A stretch of 64,000 nucleotides of DNA, from the NCBI GenBank assembly GCA_910576205.1, contig CAJTHL010000002.1, positions 186,001 through 250,000 of the forward strand, read 5' to 3'. Positions within the stretch are counted from its first letter, which is position 1. The number at the start of each line of letters is the position of its first letter. The notes under the pieces were generated by a model, which was given only the letters and a program-made list of their open reading frames with translations, was not told where the DNA came from and ran no database searches. Position numbers and translations under genes: made by a program. Source of the DNA: Clostridia bacterium (lineage in GTDB: Bacteria; Bacillota; Clostridia; Lachnospirales; Lachnospiraceae). This document shows positions 25,510 through 34,116 of this stretch, piece after piece.

Positions 25510-26226
25510 TTACAACTCCGCCCCGCACTTCTTGCAGAAGGTGGCATCCGGCGGACATACCGTACCGCACTTCTCACAGCAGCGGGTAGTCCAGTCGCTG
25601 CCCTTTCCCTTGTACATGGCAAACTCCCGGATCATATGTACCGTGCCTGCAATTCCCAGAACGCCGGTGTCCAGGCAGAGATGATACCCTGCAGCATCCC
25701 CCCATTTTTTGCTGGTATAATAATTGTAATAGCTGGCCCGCTTCTTATCCTCCTTGAGAATCACGTCCTTGGCCTTAGCGTCTGTCAGACTACGGCGCTT
25801 GGCAATCCGCACAATCCTCTTTTGCAGATCTGCGTGCAGAAATACATGGATGGCATTGGGATTATCTGCCAGGGCATAGTCCGCACAGCGTCCTACGATA
25901 ACACAGGAGCCCTCCTCCGCCAGCTTCTTGATGGTGTTAAACTGCGCCAGAAACACTTTATGGTTGATGGGCATATCGCTGAAGGCCGCCGAAGAATAGC
26001 CTGTGGAATAAGTGTCCATCACAAGTGAATAGAGAAAGCTGCTGGTGGGCTTCTCATCATGGTTTTTAAATAATTCCTCGCAGAGACCGCTCCGCTTAGA
26101 GGCTTCTGCCAGAAGTTCATCGTCATAGCAAGGAACTTCCATTGCTTCTGCCAGAAGTTTTCCCACGTCTCTTCCACCGCTTCCATACTGCCTTCCAATG
26201 GTAATCACTACTTTATCTTCTGCCAT
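25510..26226 (-). CDS. Cytidylate kinase-like protein with C-terminal zinc ribbon
   Basis: This 238-residue protein has a P-loop-like N-terminus (VITIGRQYGSGGRDVGKLLAE) and the cytidylate-kinase-like fold of the family common in Firmicutes. That family lacks a proven substrate and is distinct from the housekeeping Cmk. The last 30 residues hold two CxxC knuckles (CCEKCGTVCPPDATFCKKCG), a zinc ribbon that is an unusual addition. The start is ATG 26226 with AGGAG 8 bases upstream; a GTG 9 bases further out is less likely. Upstream is the tandem repeat array at 26268. Confidence 0.8.
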   Translation of the reverse strand: MAEDKVVITIGRQYGSGGRDVGKLLAEAMEVPCYDDELLAEASKRSGLCEELFKNHDEKPTSSFLYSLVMDTYSTGYSSAAFSDMPINHKVFLAQFNTIKKLAEEGSCVIVGRCADYALADNPNAIHVFLHADLQKRIVRIAKRRSLTDAKAKDVILKEDKKRASYYNYYTSKKWGDAAGYHLCLDTGVLGIAGTVHMIREFAMYKGKGSDWTTRCCEKCGTVCPPDATFCKKCGAEL

Positions 26227-26267
26227 AGGTCCCACTCCTTTTCCCGCTTATTTTATAAGTTATCCCC

Positions 26268-26639
26268 AGTGCATACTCAGAAAACCTTCGGTTTTCTTCG
26301 TTCACGGGCTTCGCCCTATACAGCCTTAATCTGAAAAAACTGTCAGCAAGCTGCCATTTTTTCATCTTACGACCAGCTGTTTTACGCCCGCAGTGCATAC
26401 TCAGAAAACCTTCGGTTTTCTTCGTTCACGGGCTTCGCCCTATGCAGCCTTAATCTGAAAAAACTGTCAGCAAGCTGCCATTTTTTCATCCTGCGGCCAG
26501 CTACTTTACGCCCGCAGTGCATACTCAGAAAACCTTCGGTTTTCTTCGTTCACGGGCTTCGCCCTATGCAGCCATAATCTGAAAAAATCGTCAGCAAGCT
26601 GCCATTTTTTCATTTTATGGCTGCGCACTGCTCATTGCT
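26268..26639. repeat. Three tandem copies of a 124-bp intergenic repeat
   Basis: Units begin at 26268, 26392 and 26516, each opening AGTGCATACTCAGAAAACC, and they differ at only a few positions. Each unit contains two small stems (GAAAACC-ttc-GGTTTTC and GGGC-ttc-GCCC) and a longer terminator-like stem with TGAAAAAA/TTTTTTCA arms enclosing CAGC-aa-GCTG. There is no coding potential. It fills the gap between two minus-strand genes and may act as a multiple terminator. The third copy ends in a motif shared with repeats near 49880 and 53640. Confidence 0.85.
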
Positions 26640-26682
26640 TTCGTGTATAGTATAGCATAAATAAACGGAAATGTACATATTT

Positions 26683-27558
26683 TTATGCTTTCATTCGAAG
26701 TTTTCTGGTAATTTCCAGCGCAGCCTTTGAGCCGGCCAGGCCGCCTTCCCCGGTTTCCCGCAGGGAAACATGCATGGCGTCGCCCACTTCCTTCATGGCG
26801 TCTATTACCTGATCTGCGGGGATTGCGCTTGTAATGCCTGCCAGGGCCATGTCCGCCGCCGCCATGGCGTTGACCGCCCCGATAACGTTGCGCTTCACAC
26901 AGGGCACCTCCACCAGCCCGGCCACAGGGTCGCATACCAGTCCCAGAAGATTTTTAAGGCTCATGGCCACCGCGTCCGCCACCTGCTCCTTTGAGCCGCC
27001 GCTTACATACACCAGCGCTCCGGCCGCCATGGCAGAGGCCGAGCCGATCTCCGCCTGACATCCGCCTGAGGCTCCCGCGATGGAAGCCCTTGTGGCAATC
27101 ACCTGACCGATTCCGGCTGTTACAAAGAGCGCCTCAATCACCTGCTCCTCCGTGATCTCTCCATCCTCATAGAGGGGCACCAGAACCGCCGGCAGCACTC
27201 CGCAGGCCCCGGCTGTGGGAGCCGCCACAATCCGTTTCATGCAGGCGTTGGATTCTCCCATCTGTAAAGCCCTTGCAATGACGCGCCCCATGCGCTCCCC
27301 GCAAAGGACACGTCCTTTTTTCACATACTCCTCCATACGGCCGCCTGCACCGCCTACCAGGCCGCTGTTGGATTTCCGTTCCGCCTCATAGGACTGGCTG
27401 GCCGCATGCATGGCCTCCCACATGGACGCCATCTGGATCCAGGTCTCTTCCCTGGAAACAGCCCGGTCCCGCATATCCTCCTGGATAACCACCTCCGGAA
27501 AGCTTATCTGCTCCCGGTTACATTTCTCTAATATCTCAGCAATCGCCTCAAACGCCAT
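26683..27558 (-). CDS. sdaAA: L-serine dehydratase, alpha subunit
   Basis: This is the catalytic 4Fe-4S subunit (291 residues) that deaminates L-serine to pyruvate and ammonia. Conserved cysteine segments are present: APTAGACGVLP, GCQAEIGSASAMAAGAL and CDPVAGLVEVPC. The start at 27558 is chosen for the GGAGAG 8 bases upstream and the family-typical N-terminus MAFEAIAEILEKC; a longer frame to 27597 lacks support. It follows the beta-subunit gene by 51 bases in the same transcript. The pyruvate made could connect to the CstA transporter encoded upstream. Confidence 0.94.
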   Translation of the reverse strand: MAFEAIAEILEKCNREQISFPEVVIQEDMRDRAVSREETWIQMASMWEAMHAASQSYEAERKSNSGLVGGAGGRMEEYVKKGRVLCGERMGRVIARALQMGESNACMKRIVAAPTAGACGVLPAVLVPLYEDGEITEEQVIEALFVTAGIGQVIATRASIAGASGGCQAEIGSASAMAAGALVYVSGGSKEQVADAVAMSLKNLLGLVCDPVAGLVEVPCVKRNVIGAVNAMAAADMALAGITSAIPADQVIDAMKEVGDAMHVSLRETGEGGLAGSKAALEITRKLRMKA

Positions 27559-27609
27559 AATGATCTCTCCATCCCGGTTCCGCATCCGTCCCTTCAAAAT
27601 GCGGAAACT

Positions 27610-28272
27610 TTATTTTTCCTTGTCCAGATAAGTTACCTTGATAATGCCCTCCAGGCGGGAAAGCCAGTCCAGAGCCTCTCTGGGCACATTCTGGTCCATC
27701 TCTATCACCATTACCGCATAGCCGCCCCGGTGATCCCGGTAAAGCTGCATGGTAGCAATGTTTACGGATTTGTGGGACAGCATGGAAGTAACCTCTGCCA
27801 CATGTCCCGGCTGGTCCATATTGTGAACGATAAGCGTAGGGGACTCTCCCGTAAAGTTTACCTCAATCCCATCCAGTTTATTCACCATAATCCGGCCGCC
27901 TCCCAGAGAGGAAGCCTGTACCTCCAGCTCCCGGCCGCTCTCGCCGGTCACTCTGAGCACCGCCGTATTGGGATGGGCCTCCTTCAGATTGGCGAAATCA
28001 AAGGAAATCTCCAGCCCCTCCTCTTTCGCCAGAGACAGGCTCTCTGGTACCCGCATATCATCCGGCTTCATACCCAGAAGGCCCGCCACAAGAGCCACAT
28101 CCGTGCCATGTCCTGCCCCCGTGGCCGCAAAGGAACCGGAAAGGGTAATCAGCGCCTTCACCGGCGACTCTCCCAGAAGCCTCCTTGTAATAAATCCAAT
28201 CCGCACAGCCCCCGCCGTGTGGGAACTTGAGGGACCTACCATCACCGGCCCAAGGATATCAAAAATATTCAT
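27610..28272 (-). CDS. sdaAB: L-serine dehydratase, beta subunit
   Basis: This 220-residue partner of SdaAA begins MNIFDILGPVMVGPSSSHTAG, the SSHT serine-binding signature. It ends in an ACT domain (about residues 145-217, NVPREAL near the end) that usually senses the amino acid. Together the subunits form the oxygen-sensitive clostridial enzyme. It is the first gene of the sda pair, beginning about 95 bases after the terminator that follows cstA, so the pair probably has its own promoter. None was identified with confidence. Confidence 0.94.
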   Translation of the reverse strand: MNIFDILGPVMVGPSSSHTAGAVRIGFITRRLLGESPVKALITLSGSFAATGAGHGTDVALVAGLLGMKPDDMRVPESLSLAKEEGLEISFDFANLKEAHPNTAVLRVTGESGRELEVQASSLGGGRIMVNKLDGIEVNFTGESPTLIVHNMDQPGHVAEVTSMLSHKSVNIATMQLYRDHRGGYAVMVIEMDQNVPREALDWLSRLEGIIKVTYLDKEK

Positions 28273-28365
28273 GGTTGTTCACCAGCCTTTCCATATTATT
28301 TCCAGCGCTCCCCTGTTTTTATGTTTCTATCCTACCATAATCCGCCGGATCTTTCAAGGAGGCAT

Positions 28366-28414
28366 GAAAAAACCGCCACCGGGCATTCATTTCATGCCCG
28401 GACAGGCGGTTTTC
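28366..28414 (-). terminator. Strong terminator after cstA
   Basis: AAAACCGCC...CCGGGCAT / ATGCCCGG...GGCGGTTTT forms a long two-part stem with A- and T-tracts on both sides. It lies about 80 bases past the cstA stop codon and could serve both strands. Confidence 0.85.
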
Positions 28415-28494
28415 TGTTTGTTATGTAAACCGTTTAATTTTACTCTCCCATGCCAGTGTACCCGGAAGCACACAGCCAGCTGTACCGCATAAGC

Positions 28495-30192
28495 TTACGC
28501 GGCGGCTTTCTTGGTTTTTCCGGCCAGGGTCTGGATACCCTCGATTACCAGGATCACAGCCAGCACGATCAGCAATGCCGCGATAACAACCTGTGCGTAG
28601 GGACCCCAGTCAGCAGAGCCGGCGGTGATAGCGCCAATCTGATTCTTTACGGTCAGAGCCAGAGAACAGATGGTTACAACGATCATAAAGGCCATGGGGA
28701 ACAGGAACATCTTGTTGTTTCTGCCAATACGTCCAAGCCATGCAGCCACAGCCAGAAGGCCGATACCTGCAAGAAGCTGGTTTGCGGCTCCAAACAGAGG
28801 CCAGATCTTGGCGTAACCGCTCATGCCAAGAGCAACGCCCAGAACAACCGTAACAATCGTCGCAAAGTAAGGATTTACCATAAGCTTCTTGTAGCCTTCC
28901 TTCACATCGTTAACGGTCTGTCCCGGCTCAAGCCAGAACTCCTGGAACATAAAACGTGCCAGACGTGTAGCTGTGTCCAGGGAGGTCAGACAGAATGCGG
29001 AATAGGTCAGAACCAGTAAGGTATACAGCGTATTCTGTGCCCCGGCCAGTCCGGGAATCGCGGCAACCATACCGGCGATACCGCCTGCGAATATGTCCGT
29101 AGCTCCGGCTGTGGTGCCGATCTTTCTGGCATAGCCGATGGCGCATACGGTCAGAACAGCCAGCACACACTCCAGAAGCATGCCGCCGTAGGCGATAGGC
29201 TTTGCATCCGACTCTTTATCCAGCTGCTTGGAGGTGGTTCCGGAGGATACCAGGGAATGGAAACCGGAAATGGCGCCGCAGGCAACCGTAGTAAAGAGCA
29301 CCGGGAACATGTACTGCATACCGTTTCCGTTATCCACGGCAAATCCCGCGAATACCGGGAACTCATCCAGATTGGGATGCGCGCCTACCACGCCCACAAA
29401 GGCAATAATCAGCATGGCGTAAAGCAGGAAAGAGCTTAAGTAGTCACGAGGCTGCAAAAGAATCCACACCGGCGTAACGGAAGCAATGGCAATATAAATA
29501 CCGACAATCCACATCCAGGTCTTTGCAGACAGGTAAATGGGATGAAAATTCATGCCGACAGCCATAACCAAAACGATGGCCAGCACGCCCACCACAGAGG
29601 CGATTCCCATGGGGGCGTTTCTGCGGTATACCAGGAAACCAAACACAATGGCGATCAAAATAAACAAAACAGATACCATAGCCACAGAAGCCTGCGCGTC
29701 GGAAGTCTCCGCCGCCGTCGCCGCTCCGAAGGTGCCCGCAACAATAGATGCAAAGGCAGCCACCACCAGAATCAGGGTCAGATAGGCAAAGATAATAAAC
29801 AGCCTCTTTGCCCGGCGGCTCATATTGGCGGAAATAACCTCGCCGATAGACTGTCCCTTATGGCGAAGGGAGGCAAACAGGGCGCCAAAATCATGGACAC
29901 CGCCGAAGAAAATGCCTCCAATCAAGATCCAGAGCGTTACAGGCAGCCATCCAAACAAAGCTGCGTTAATGGGACCGGTAATAGGGCCCGCACCTGCGAT
30001 AGAGGAAAAATGATGTCCCATCAGAACAGGCGCCTTTGCGGGAACATAGTCCACGCCGTCCTCCATCAGATGGGCCGGGGTCTCCTCCTTACTCTCACCC
30101 ACACCCCACTGCTTACAGAGCCAGCCGCCGTAGAAAATATAGCCGACAATCAGAACAGCCATGCAGATGATAAGAAGTACTAATGAATTCAT
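28495..30192 (-). CDS. cstA: CstA-family carbon-starvation transporter (pyruvate/peptide)
   Basis: This 565-residue integral membrane protein has about 15 hydrophobic segments and the family opening that includes GHHFSSIAGAGPITGPINAA. CstA/BtsT proteins import pyruvate or small peptides. Pyruvate would be a sensible substrate here because L-serine dehydratase is encoded next, but this is inference. The ATG at 30192 is preferred (AGGAG 8 bases before it) over a GTG 9 bases upstream. It is preceded by a 170-residue protein gene 22 bases away; the two share the promoter at 30803-30831. Confidence 0.93.
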   Translation of the reverse strand: MNSLVLLIICMAVLIVGYIFYGGWLCKQWGVGESKEETPAHLMEDGVDYVPAKAPVLMGHHFSSIAGAGPITGPINAALFGWLPVTLWILIGGIFFGGVHDFGALFASLRHKGQSIGEVISANMSRRAKRLFIIFAYLTLILVVAAFASIVAGTFGAATAAETSDAQASVAMVSVLFILIAIVFGFLVYRRNAPMGIASVVGVLAIVLVMAVGMNFHPIYLSAKTWMWIVGIYIAIASVTPVWILLQPRDYLSSFLLYAMLIIAFVGVVGAHPNLDEFPVFAGFAVDNGNGMQYMFPVLFTTVACGAISGFHSLVSSGTTSKQLDKESDAKPIAYGGMLLECVLAVLTVCAIGYARKIGTTAGATDIFAGGIAGMVAAIPGLAGAQNTLYTLLVLTYSAFCLTSLDTATRLARFMFQEFWLEPGQTVNDVKEGYKKLMVNPYFATIVTVVLGVALGMSGYAKIWPLFGAANQLLAGIGLLAVAAWLGRIGRNNKMFLFPMAFMIVVTICSLALTVKNQIGAITAGSADWGPYAQVVIAALLIVLAVILVIEGIQTLAGKTKKAAA

Positions 30193-30214
30193 ACCACTCA
30201 CTCCTTTTCTAAAT

Positions 30215-30727
30215 TTACTTGAAACATAGTACTTTTTTCAAAATTTTCGCCGTCGTGTGGCCGCTGCGGTTGGCGTCAATACGACCCTTTTCAAGGTCCA
30301 CCACCGCCACATGGTAATCCATCCAGCCGTGCAGCGAAAAATGAAAACTTTTGTAAATGCGGCATTTCTTCAACGCCTTTCTGGCGTCCTCGTCACAGGA
30401 ATCACAGACAAACACTGGGGTGATAAAGGAATACATATGCCCCGGCCCATGACTGACCCGGCTCATACCGTCCTCATAGACGTAATCCCGCCATTTTTCA
30501 TAGATTTCTTTTGTGAGATGGGGAATATCAAGAATATAGAGAAATTCTTCACTGTCCGCCGTCCACAGCTCCGCCTTCCTGGACAGCACATATTTCTGGG
30601 AGTGTTCGAAAAAATCACAGCGGGCTGTGACGGGCTTTTGCTCCTCGCCGAACACATGCACATTATAATATGTCTGATAGCTTTTAAGAAGCCTGCTTAT
30701 GGCGGTCTCTCTGGTATATTTCATCAT
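30215..30727 (-). CDS. Conserved small protein co-transcribed with cstA
   Basis: This 170-residue soluble protein has no signal peptide or membrane segment. It contains several His and Cys residues, including CDSCDEDARKALKKC near residue 110 and HFSLHGWMDYHVAVVDLE near 130. I do not recognise a named domain. It is encoded directly upstream of cstA in the same transcript, and I recall the pairing as frequent in Lachnospiraceae, so a link to CstA function or regulation is plausible. The initiator is one of two adjacent ATGs (30727 or 30724) with only a weak ribosome-binding site. Confidence 0.75.
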   Translation of the reverse strand: MMKYTRETAISRLLKSYQTYYNVHVFGEEQKPVTARCDFFEHSQKYVLSRKAELWTADSEEFLYILDIPHLTKEIYEKWRDYVYEDGMSRVSHGPGHMYSFITPVFVCDSCDEDARKALKKCRIYKSFHFSLHGWMDYHVAVVDLEKGRIDANRSGHTTAKILKKVLCFK

Positions 30728-30802
30728 ACAAACCCATCTCTGTAAAAGTATATGTCCTTGATTTTACCATAATAACGCGTTAAATTCATGAACATAAGGA
30801 GT

Positions 30803-30831
30803 ATTATATACTTCTGACCGCCAAAAAGCAA
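30803..30831 (-). promoter_or_regulatory. Promoter of the cstA operon
   Basis: Minus-strand TTGCTT (30831-30826) and TATAAT (30808-30803) are separated by 17 bases, about 75 bases before the first start codon. The AT-rich stretch between here and 30912 holds nothing else identifiable. Confidence 0.75.
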
Positions 30832-30912
30832 GCACTTTCGACACAAAAAATTTACAAATTTTTTAGATTTTTTTAATAAATTTTACTCTTAGGACGAAAA
30901 ATCCCCCGGATA

Positions 30913-31689
30913 TTATTCCTTATCCCTGGCCAGGCAGCGGATAACGCCCTTGGCGATACCCTTGGCCACGTTATTGCGGTAAATATCCTCTGCCAGGCTT
31001 CCCGCTTCCGCTGCATTGCTGGCATAGCCGGCCTCCACCAGCACCGCGGGAATTTCCGTATTTTCCAGAATGGTAAAGCTGCCCTCCGAAGCGGTTCCTT
31101 TTGCGGCTCCCGCCTCCTCCGCAACCGCGTCCAGCACCTTTTGCGCCAGCATGGCTCCCTGGGCCGAGCCCTTTTTGTAATAGGTCTCCACACCGGAAGC
31201 CTCCGGATCCTCCGAATAATTCAGATGGACGCTGACCACCAGGTCTGCGCCGCTTGCGTTAACCGCCTGGGCACGCTCTTCCTTGGAAATGCGGCTGTCG
31301 TCCTCCCGTATCAGCACTACCTGGTAGCCCTGGCCTTCCAGCATGACCTTCAGCTTGGAGACGATCTCAAAGGTGACCTCCTTCTCCTCCAGAACATCAT
31401 TGGTAAGGCCTGTGTCAGCCCCACCGTGTCCGGCGTCCAGGGCGATCACAAAGTTATCCCCCTGGGCCTCCACCATGGCCTCTCCTTTTCCCATAGACTT
31501 TGCCAGCCTTGATATACCGTAGATAATGCCGCCCAGAACCGCTATGGCCACAAGAGCCAGTCCGATCAGAACCGCCGCCCGCAGAATCTTCTTCTGCCTT
31601 CTCTTCTTTATGCGCTTCTGGCGGATCTCCTCTCTCCTTCGTCTCTCAGCCGGTGTAAGCGGCTTCTTTTCTTTCTCTTTTGTGTCCAT
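30913..31689 (-). CDS. Membrane-anchored N-acetylmuramoyl-L-alanine amidase
   Basis: This 258-residue protein has a highly basic cytoplasmic N-terminus (about residues 1-35) and one transmembrane helix (36-60). An Amidase_3 domain with zinc ligands is visible in DAGHGGADTG, in the Glu-rich segment after it, and in SVHLNYSE; the catalytic Glu is in VEAGYASNAAEA. It should cleave the peptide side chain from peptidoglycan glycan strands on the outer face of the membrane. It follows the beta-CASP nuclease gene by 32 bases in the same direction. Confidence 0.92.
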   Translation of the reverse strand: MDTKEKEKKPLTPAERRRREEIRQKRIKKRRQKKILRAAVLIGLALVAIAVLGGIIYGISRLAKSMGKGEAMVEAQGDNFVIALDAGHGGADTGLTNDVLEEKEVTFEIVSKLKVMLEGQGYQVVLIREDDSRISKEERAQAVNASGADLVVSVHLNYSEDPEASGVETYYKKGSAQGAMLAQKVLDAVAEEAGAAKGTASEGSFTILENTEIPAVLVEAGYASNAAEAGSLAEDIYRNNVAKGIAKGVIRCLARDKE

Positions 31690-31721
31690 TGCTTCTGGTT
31701 TCCTCCCTCATGTGCCTTATC

Positions 31722-33323
31722 CTAATCATCCCATTTTTCGCAGAGCGCATTGATCTGGTCCGCAAATCTGGCCAGCTCCTTGTTGGTGCGGCCCTCCATC
31801 CTGCGGATTACCGCCAGCAGACGCTGTCCGGCCTCCACCAGTCTATCATAAACGGTTGAGCGTTTCTTTGCAAGCGCCTTTGTTTTCTCCAGGCGTACCG
31901 TATTGCCCACCTCAAGACAGGTGTCTGTGAGGAGATCGTAGCTTCCCCCGCTGTAGGGAGCCTCCGTCACAAACCCAAAGGCGTCCCGCAGATATTCCGC
32001 ATAAGAGTCGCAGACCTTGTCGTCCCCGTGAACGATAAATACCCGCCGGGGCTTTGTCTCAAACCCATTAATCCAGTCCGTAAGACCCTGTTTATCCGCA
32101 TGGCCGCTTATGCCTGCCATAACCTGGATGCGGGCCCGCACCTCAATGGTCTCTCCAAAGAGCTTCACCTCTTTTGCACCCTCCACAATGGCCCGGCCCA
32201 GAGTTCCCACCGCCTGGTAGCCCACGAAAAGAACGGTGCTGTCCTCCCGCCACAGGTTGTGCTTTAAGTGATGGCGGATACGCCCGGCCTCACACATGCC
32301 GGAAGCCGACAGAATTACCTTGGGCTCACTGTCAAAGTTGATGGCTTTGGACTCGTCGCTGGTGATGGAAAGGCTTAAGCCCGGAAACGCAATGGGGTTA
32401 ATGCCCTTGTTTACCAGTTCCATGGTCTCCTCGTCAAAGCAGGAGTACTGATTCTTGTTAAACACCGTTGTAGCCTGCACCGCCAGGGGGCTGTCTACAT
32501 ATACCTTGAAGTCCTCATGGCCCCGGATGCGCTTCTCCATCTTGATCTGCCGGAGGAAATACAGCATTTCCTGGGTACGGCCCACCGCAAAGGAAGGAAT
32601 CACCACGTTTCCGCCCCGGTCAAAGGTACTCTGGATAATGCGGGTCAGCTCCTCCACATAATCCGGCTTCTCCCCGTGAGTACGGTCTCCGTAGGTGGAC
32701 TCCATCACCACATAGTCCGCCTGGGCAATTCTGCAGGGGTCTTTAATAATGGGCTGGTCCGTGTTTCCAATATCCCCGGAGAATACGAGCTTCTTTTTTT
32801 CCTCCCCCTCTTCCAGCCACACCTCAATGCAGGCGGAGCCCAGAAGATGTCCCACATCGGTAAAACGGATTTTCACGCCCTCCGTTACGTTAACCGTATC
32901 CTCGTAATTACAGCCCACCAGAAGCTTTATGGCGCCGTCCGCAGCCTCCATGTCGTAGAGGGGCACATATTCTTCCCCGCCGTTCCTCTTGGCCTTGCGG
33001 TTCCGCCACTCCGCCTCAAACATCTGGATATGAGCGCTGTCACGCAGCATAATCTCGCAGAGATCCCTGGTAGCGCAGGTGGTGTAAATGGGCCCCCGGA
33101 ATCCCCTTTTGTAGAGGAGTGGCAGCAGGCCCGAATGGTCGATATGCGCATGTGTCAGAAAAACATAGTCAATCCTGGAAGCTTCCACAGGAATCTCCTG
33201 ATTTTCATAAATGTCCGGCCCCTGTTCCATGCCGCAGTCCACCAGCATGTATTTTCCGCAGGACTCGATCATGTGGCAGCTTCCCGTCACCTCATGAGCC
33301 GCCCCTAAAAATGTAAGCTTCAT
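31722..33323 (-). CDS. Metallo-beta-lactamase/beta-CASP-fold RNA-processing nuclease
   Basis: This 533-residue protein has the metal motif THAHIDHSG near residue 65, a beta-CASP insertion and the RMMBL motif near the C-terminal third (GISGHADKQGL, then VFIVHGD). This is the CPSF-73-like family; bacterial members are RNA nucleases or uncharacterised. The C-terminus adds about 60 helical residues of unknown role. The start is ATG 33323 (MKLTFLGAAHEVTGSC) with AAGGAG upstream. The frame continues upstream for 130 codons without homology, so the long version is rejected. Confidence 0.9.
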   Translation of the reverse strand: MKLTFLGAAHEVTGSCHMIESCGKYMLVDCGMEQGPDIYENQEIPVEASRIDYVFLTHAHIDHSGLLPLLYKRGFRGPIYTTCATRDLCEIMLRDSAHIQMFEAEWRNRKAKRNGGEEYVPLYDMEAADGAIKLLVGCNYEDTVNVTEGVKIRFTDVGHLLGSACIEVWLEEGEEKKKLVFSGDIGNTDQPIIKDPCRIAQADYVVMESTYGDRTHGEKPDYVEELTRIIQSTFDRGGNVVIPSFAVGRTQEMLYFLRQIKMEKRIRGHEDFKVYVDSPLAVQATTVFNKNQYSCFDEETMELVNKGINPIAFPGLSLSITSDESKAINFDSEPKVILSASGMCEAGRIRHHLKHNLWREDSTVLFVGYQAVGTLGRAIVEGAKEVKLFGETIEVRARIQVMAGISGHADKQGLTDWINGFETKPRRVFIVHGDDKVCDSYAEYLRDAFGFVTEAPYSGGSYDLLTDTCLEVGNTVRLEKTKALAKKRSTVYDRLVEAGQRLLAVIRRMEGRTNKELARFADQINALCEKWDD

Positions 33324-33420
33324 CCCCAAATCATCTCCTTTTGTTCGCATGGCACTTCCTGTTGAAAACATCTTTTTATCAGTATACCTTTTTTTGCCGT
33401 GGATTACAAGAAAAAGACGG

Positions 33421-33464
33421 AAAAACCCGCACCGTCTCTTCCCGGGACCGGGTGCGGGCTTTTT
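33421..33464. terminator. Terminator after the CarD-like gene
   Basis: AAAAACCCGCACC pairs with GGTGCGGGCTTTTT; the stem is flanked by A- and T-tracts, so it can work on both strands. It starts 8 bases beyond the CarD-like stop codon. Confidence 0.85.
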
Positions 33465-33471
33465 ATTTCCC

Positions 33472-33978
33472 CTATTTTTTCTCCTCCACCTGTCTGCGGA
33501 TATAATCCTCCACCTCTTCCCTGGGAATGCCCAGGGCCTGGGCGATCTCCCCGTAAAGGCTTTCCTCCGCCAGCTTAAAATATTTATTGTCCACGGCGGT
33601 AATCTTTCTTCCCGCCCGGCTGCGCTTCTGTTTCCGGGAATAAGTGGTCTTGAGAATCCGCACCCACTCCCGACACTCGTTTTTCCGAAGGCATTCTTTA
33701 TAAATGTCCTCACAGACCTTCTCGTTTGTAATGGGAATCAGATCGATCTGCGGAATGTCCGCAATCAGCGCGGCTGCCTCCTCCTGGTTCATGGCCCGCC
33801 GCAGCAGGCTTTCCGCCTTATCCACCGGGATATAGGTCTTACTGGCCGGCGAATACACCGGCTGAAGGATAAAGTAATACCGTCCCTTCTCCGCCCACAG
33901 AAAATCCACTTCCCCCACGTCTACTATTTTACACACACCGTTTTTCCCGCTTACTACAAGATCTCCTTTTCGAAACAT
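33472..33978 (-). CDS. CarD/CdnL-family transcription factor
   Basis: This 168-residue protein has an N-terminal Tudor-like RNA polymerase-interaction domain (MFRKGDLVVSGKNGVCKIVDV) shared with CarD and the transcription-repair factor. A helical C-terminal domain follows, ending in a basic/acidic tail. CarD binds the beta subunit and stabilises open complexes, often at stable RNA promoters. The start is ATG 33978, with GAGGT 8 bases upstream and a sequence opening typical for the family. It is a single gene with its own terminator. Confidence 0.88.
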   Translation of the reverse strand: MFRKGDLVVSGKNGVCKIVDVGEVDFLWAEKGRYYFILQPVYSPASKTYIPVDKAESLLRRAMNQEEAAALIADIPQIDLIPITNEKVCEDIYKECLRKNECREWVRILKTTYSRKQKRSRAGRKITAVDNKYFKLAEESLYGEIAQALGIPREEVEDYIRRQVEEKK

Positions 33979-34116
33979 ATTTTCTACCTCATATTTACAT
34001 CTGTCCATTCCCCCGGATTCCCTGGGGCGTATTCCCCTGGCGCTTCCGGGAATATGTCCCTTAAATCCCGCTCCTGTTTCCCTGCCCTTCCATAATACCT
34101 GAAAGCTTTCCGGACT

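Noticed and set aside
26268..26639. CRISPR array
   Set aside because: The repeats are 124 bp, contiguous and without unique spacers; no cas genes are near.
33324..33713. N-terminal extension of the beta-CASP nuclease
   Set aside because: The extra 130 codons cross a terminator and the end of the upstream gene and lack similarity to the family.
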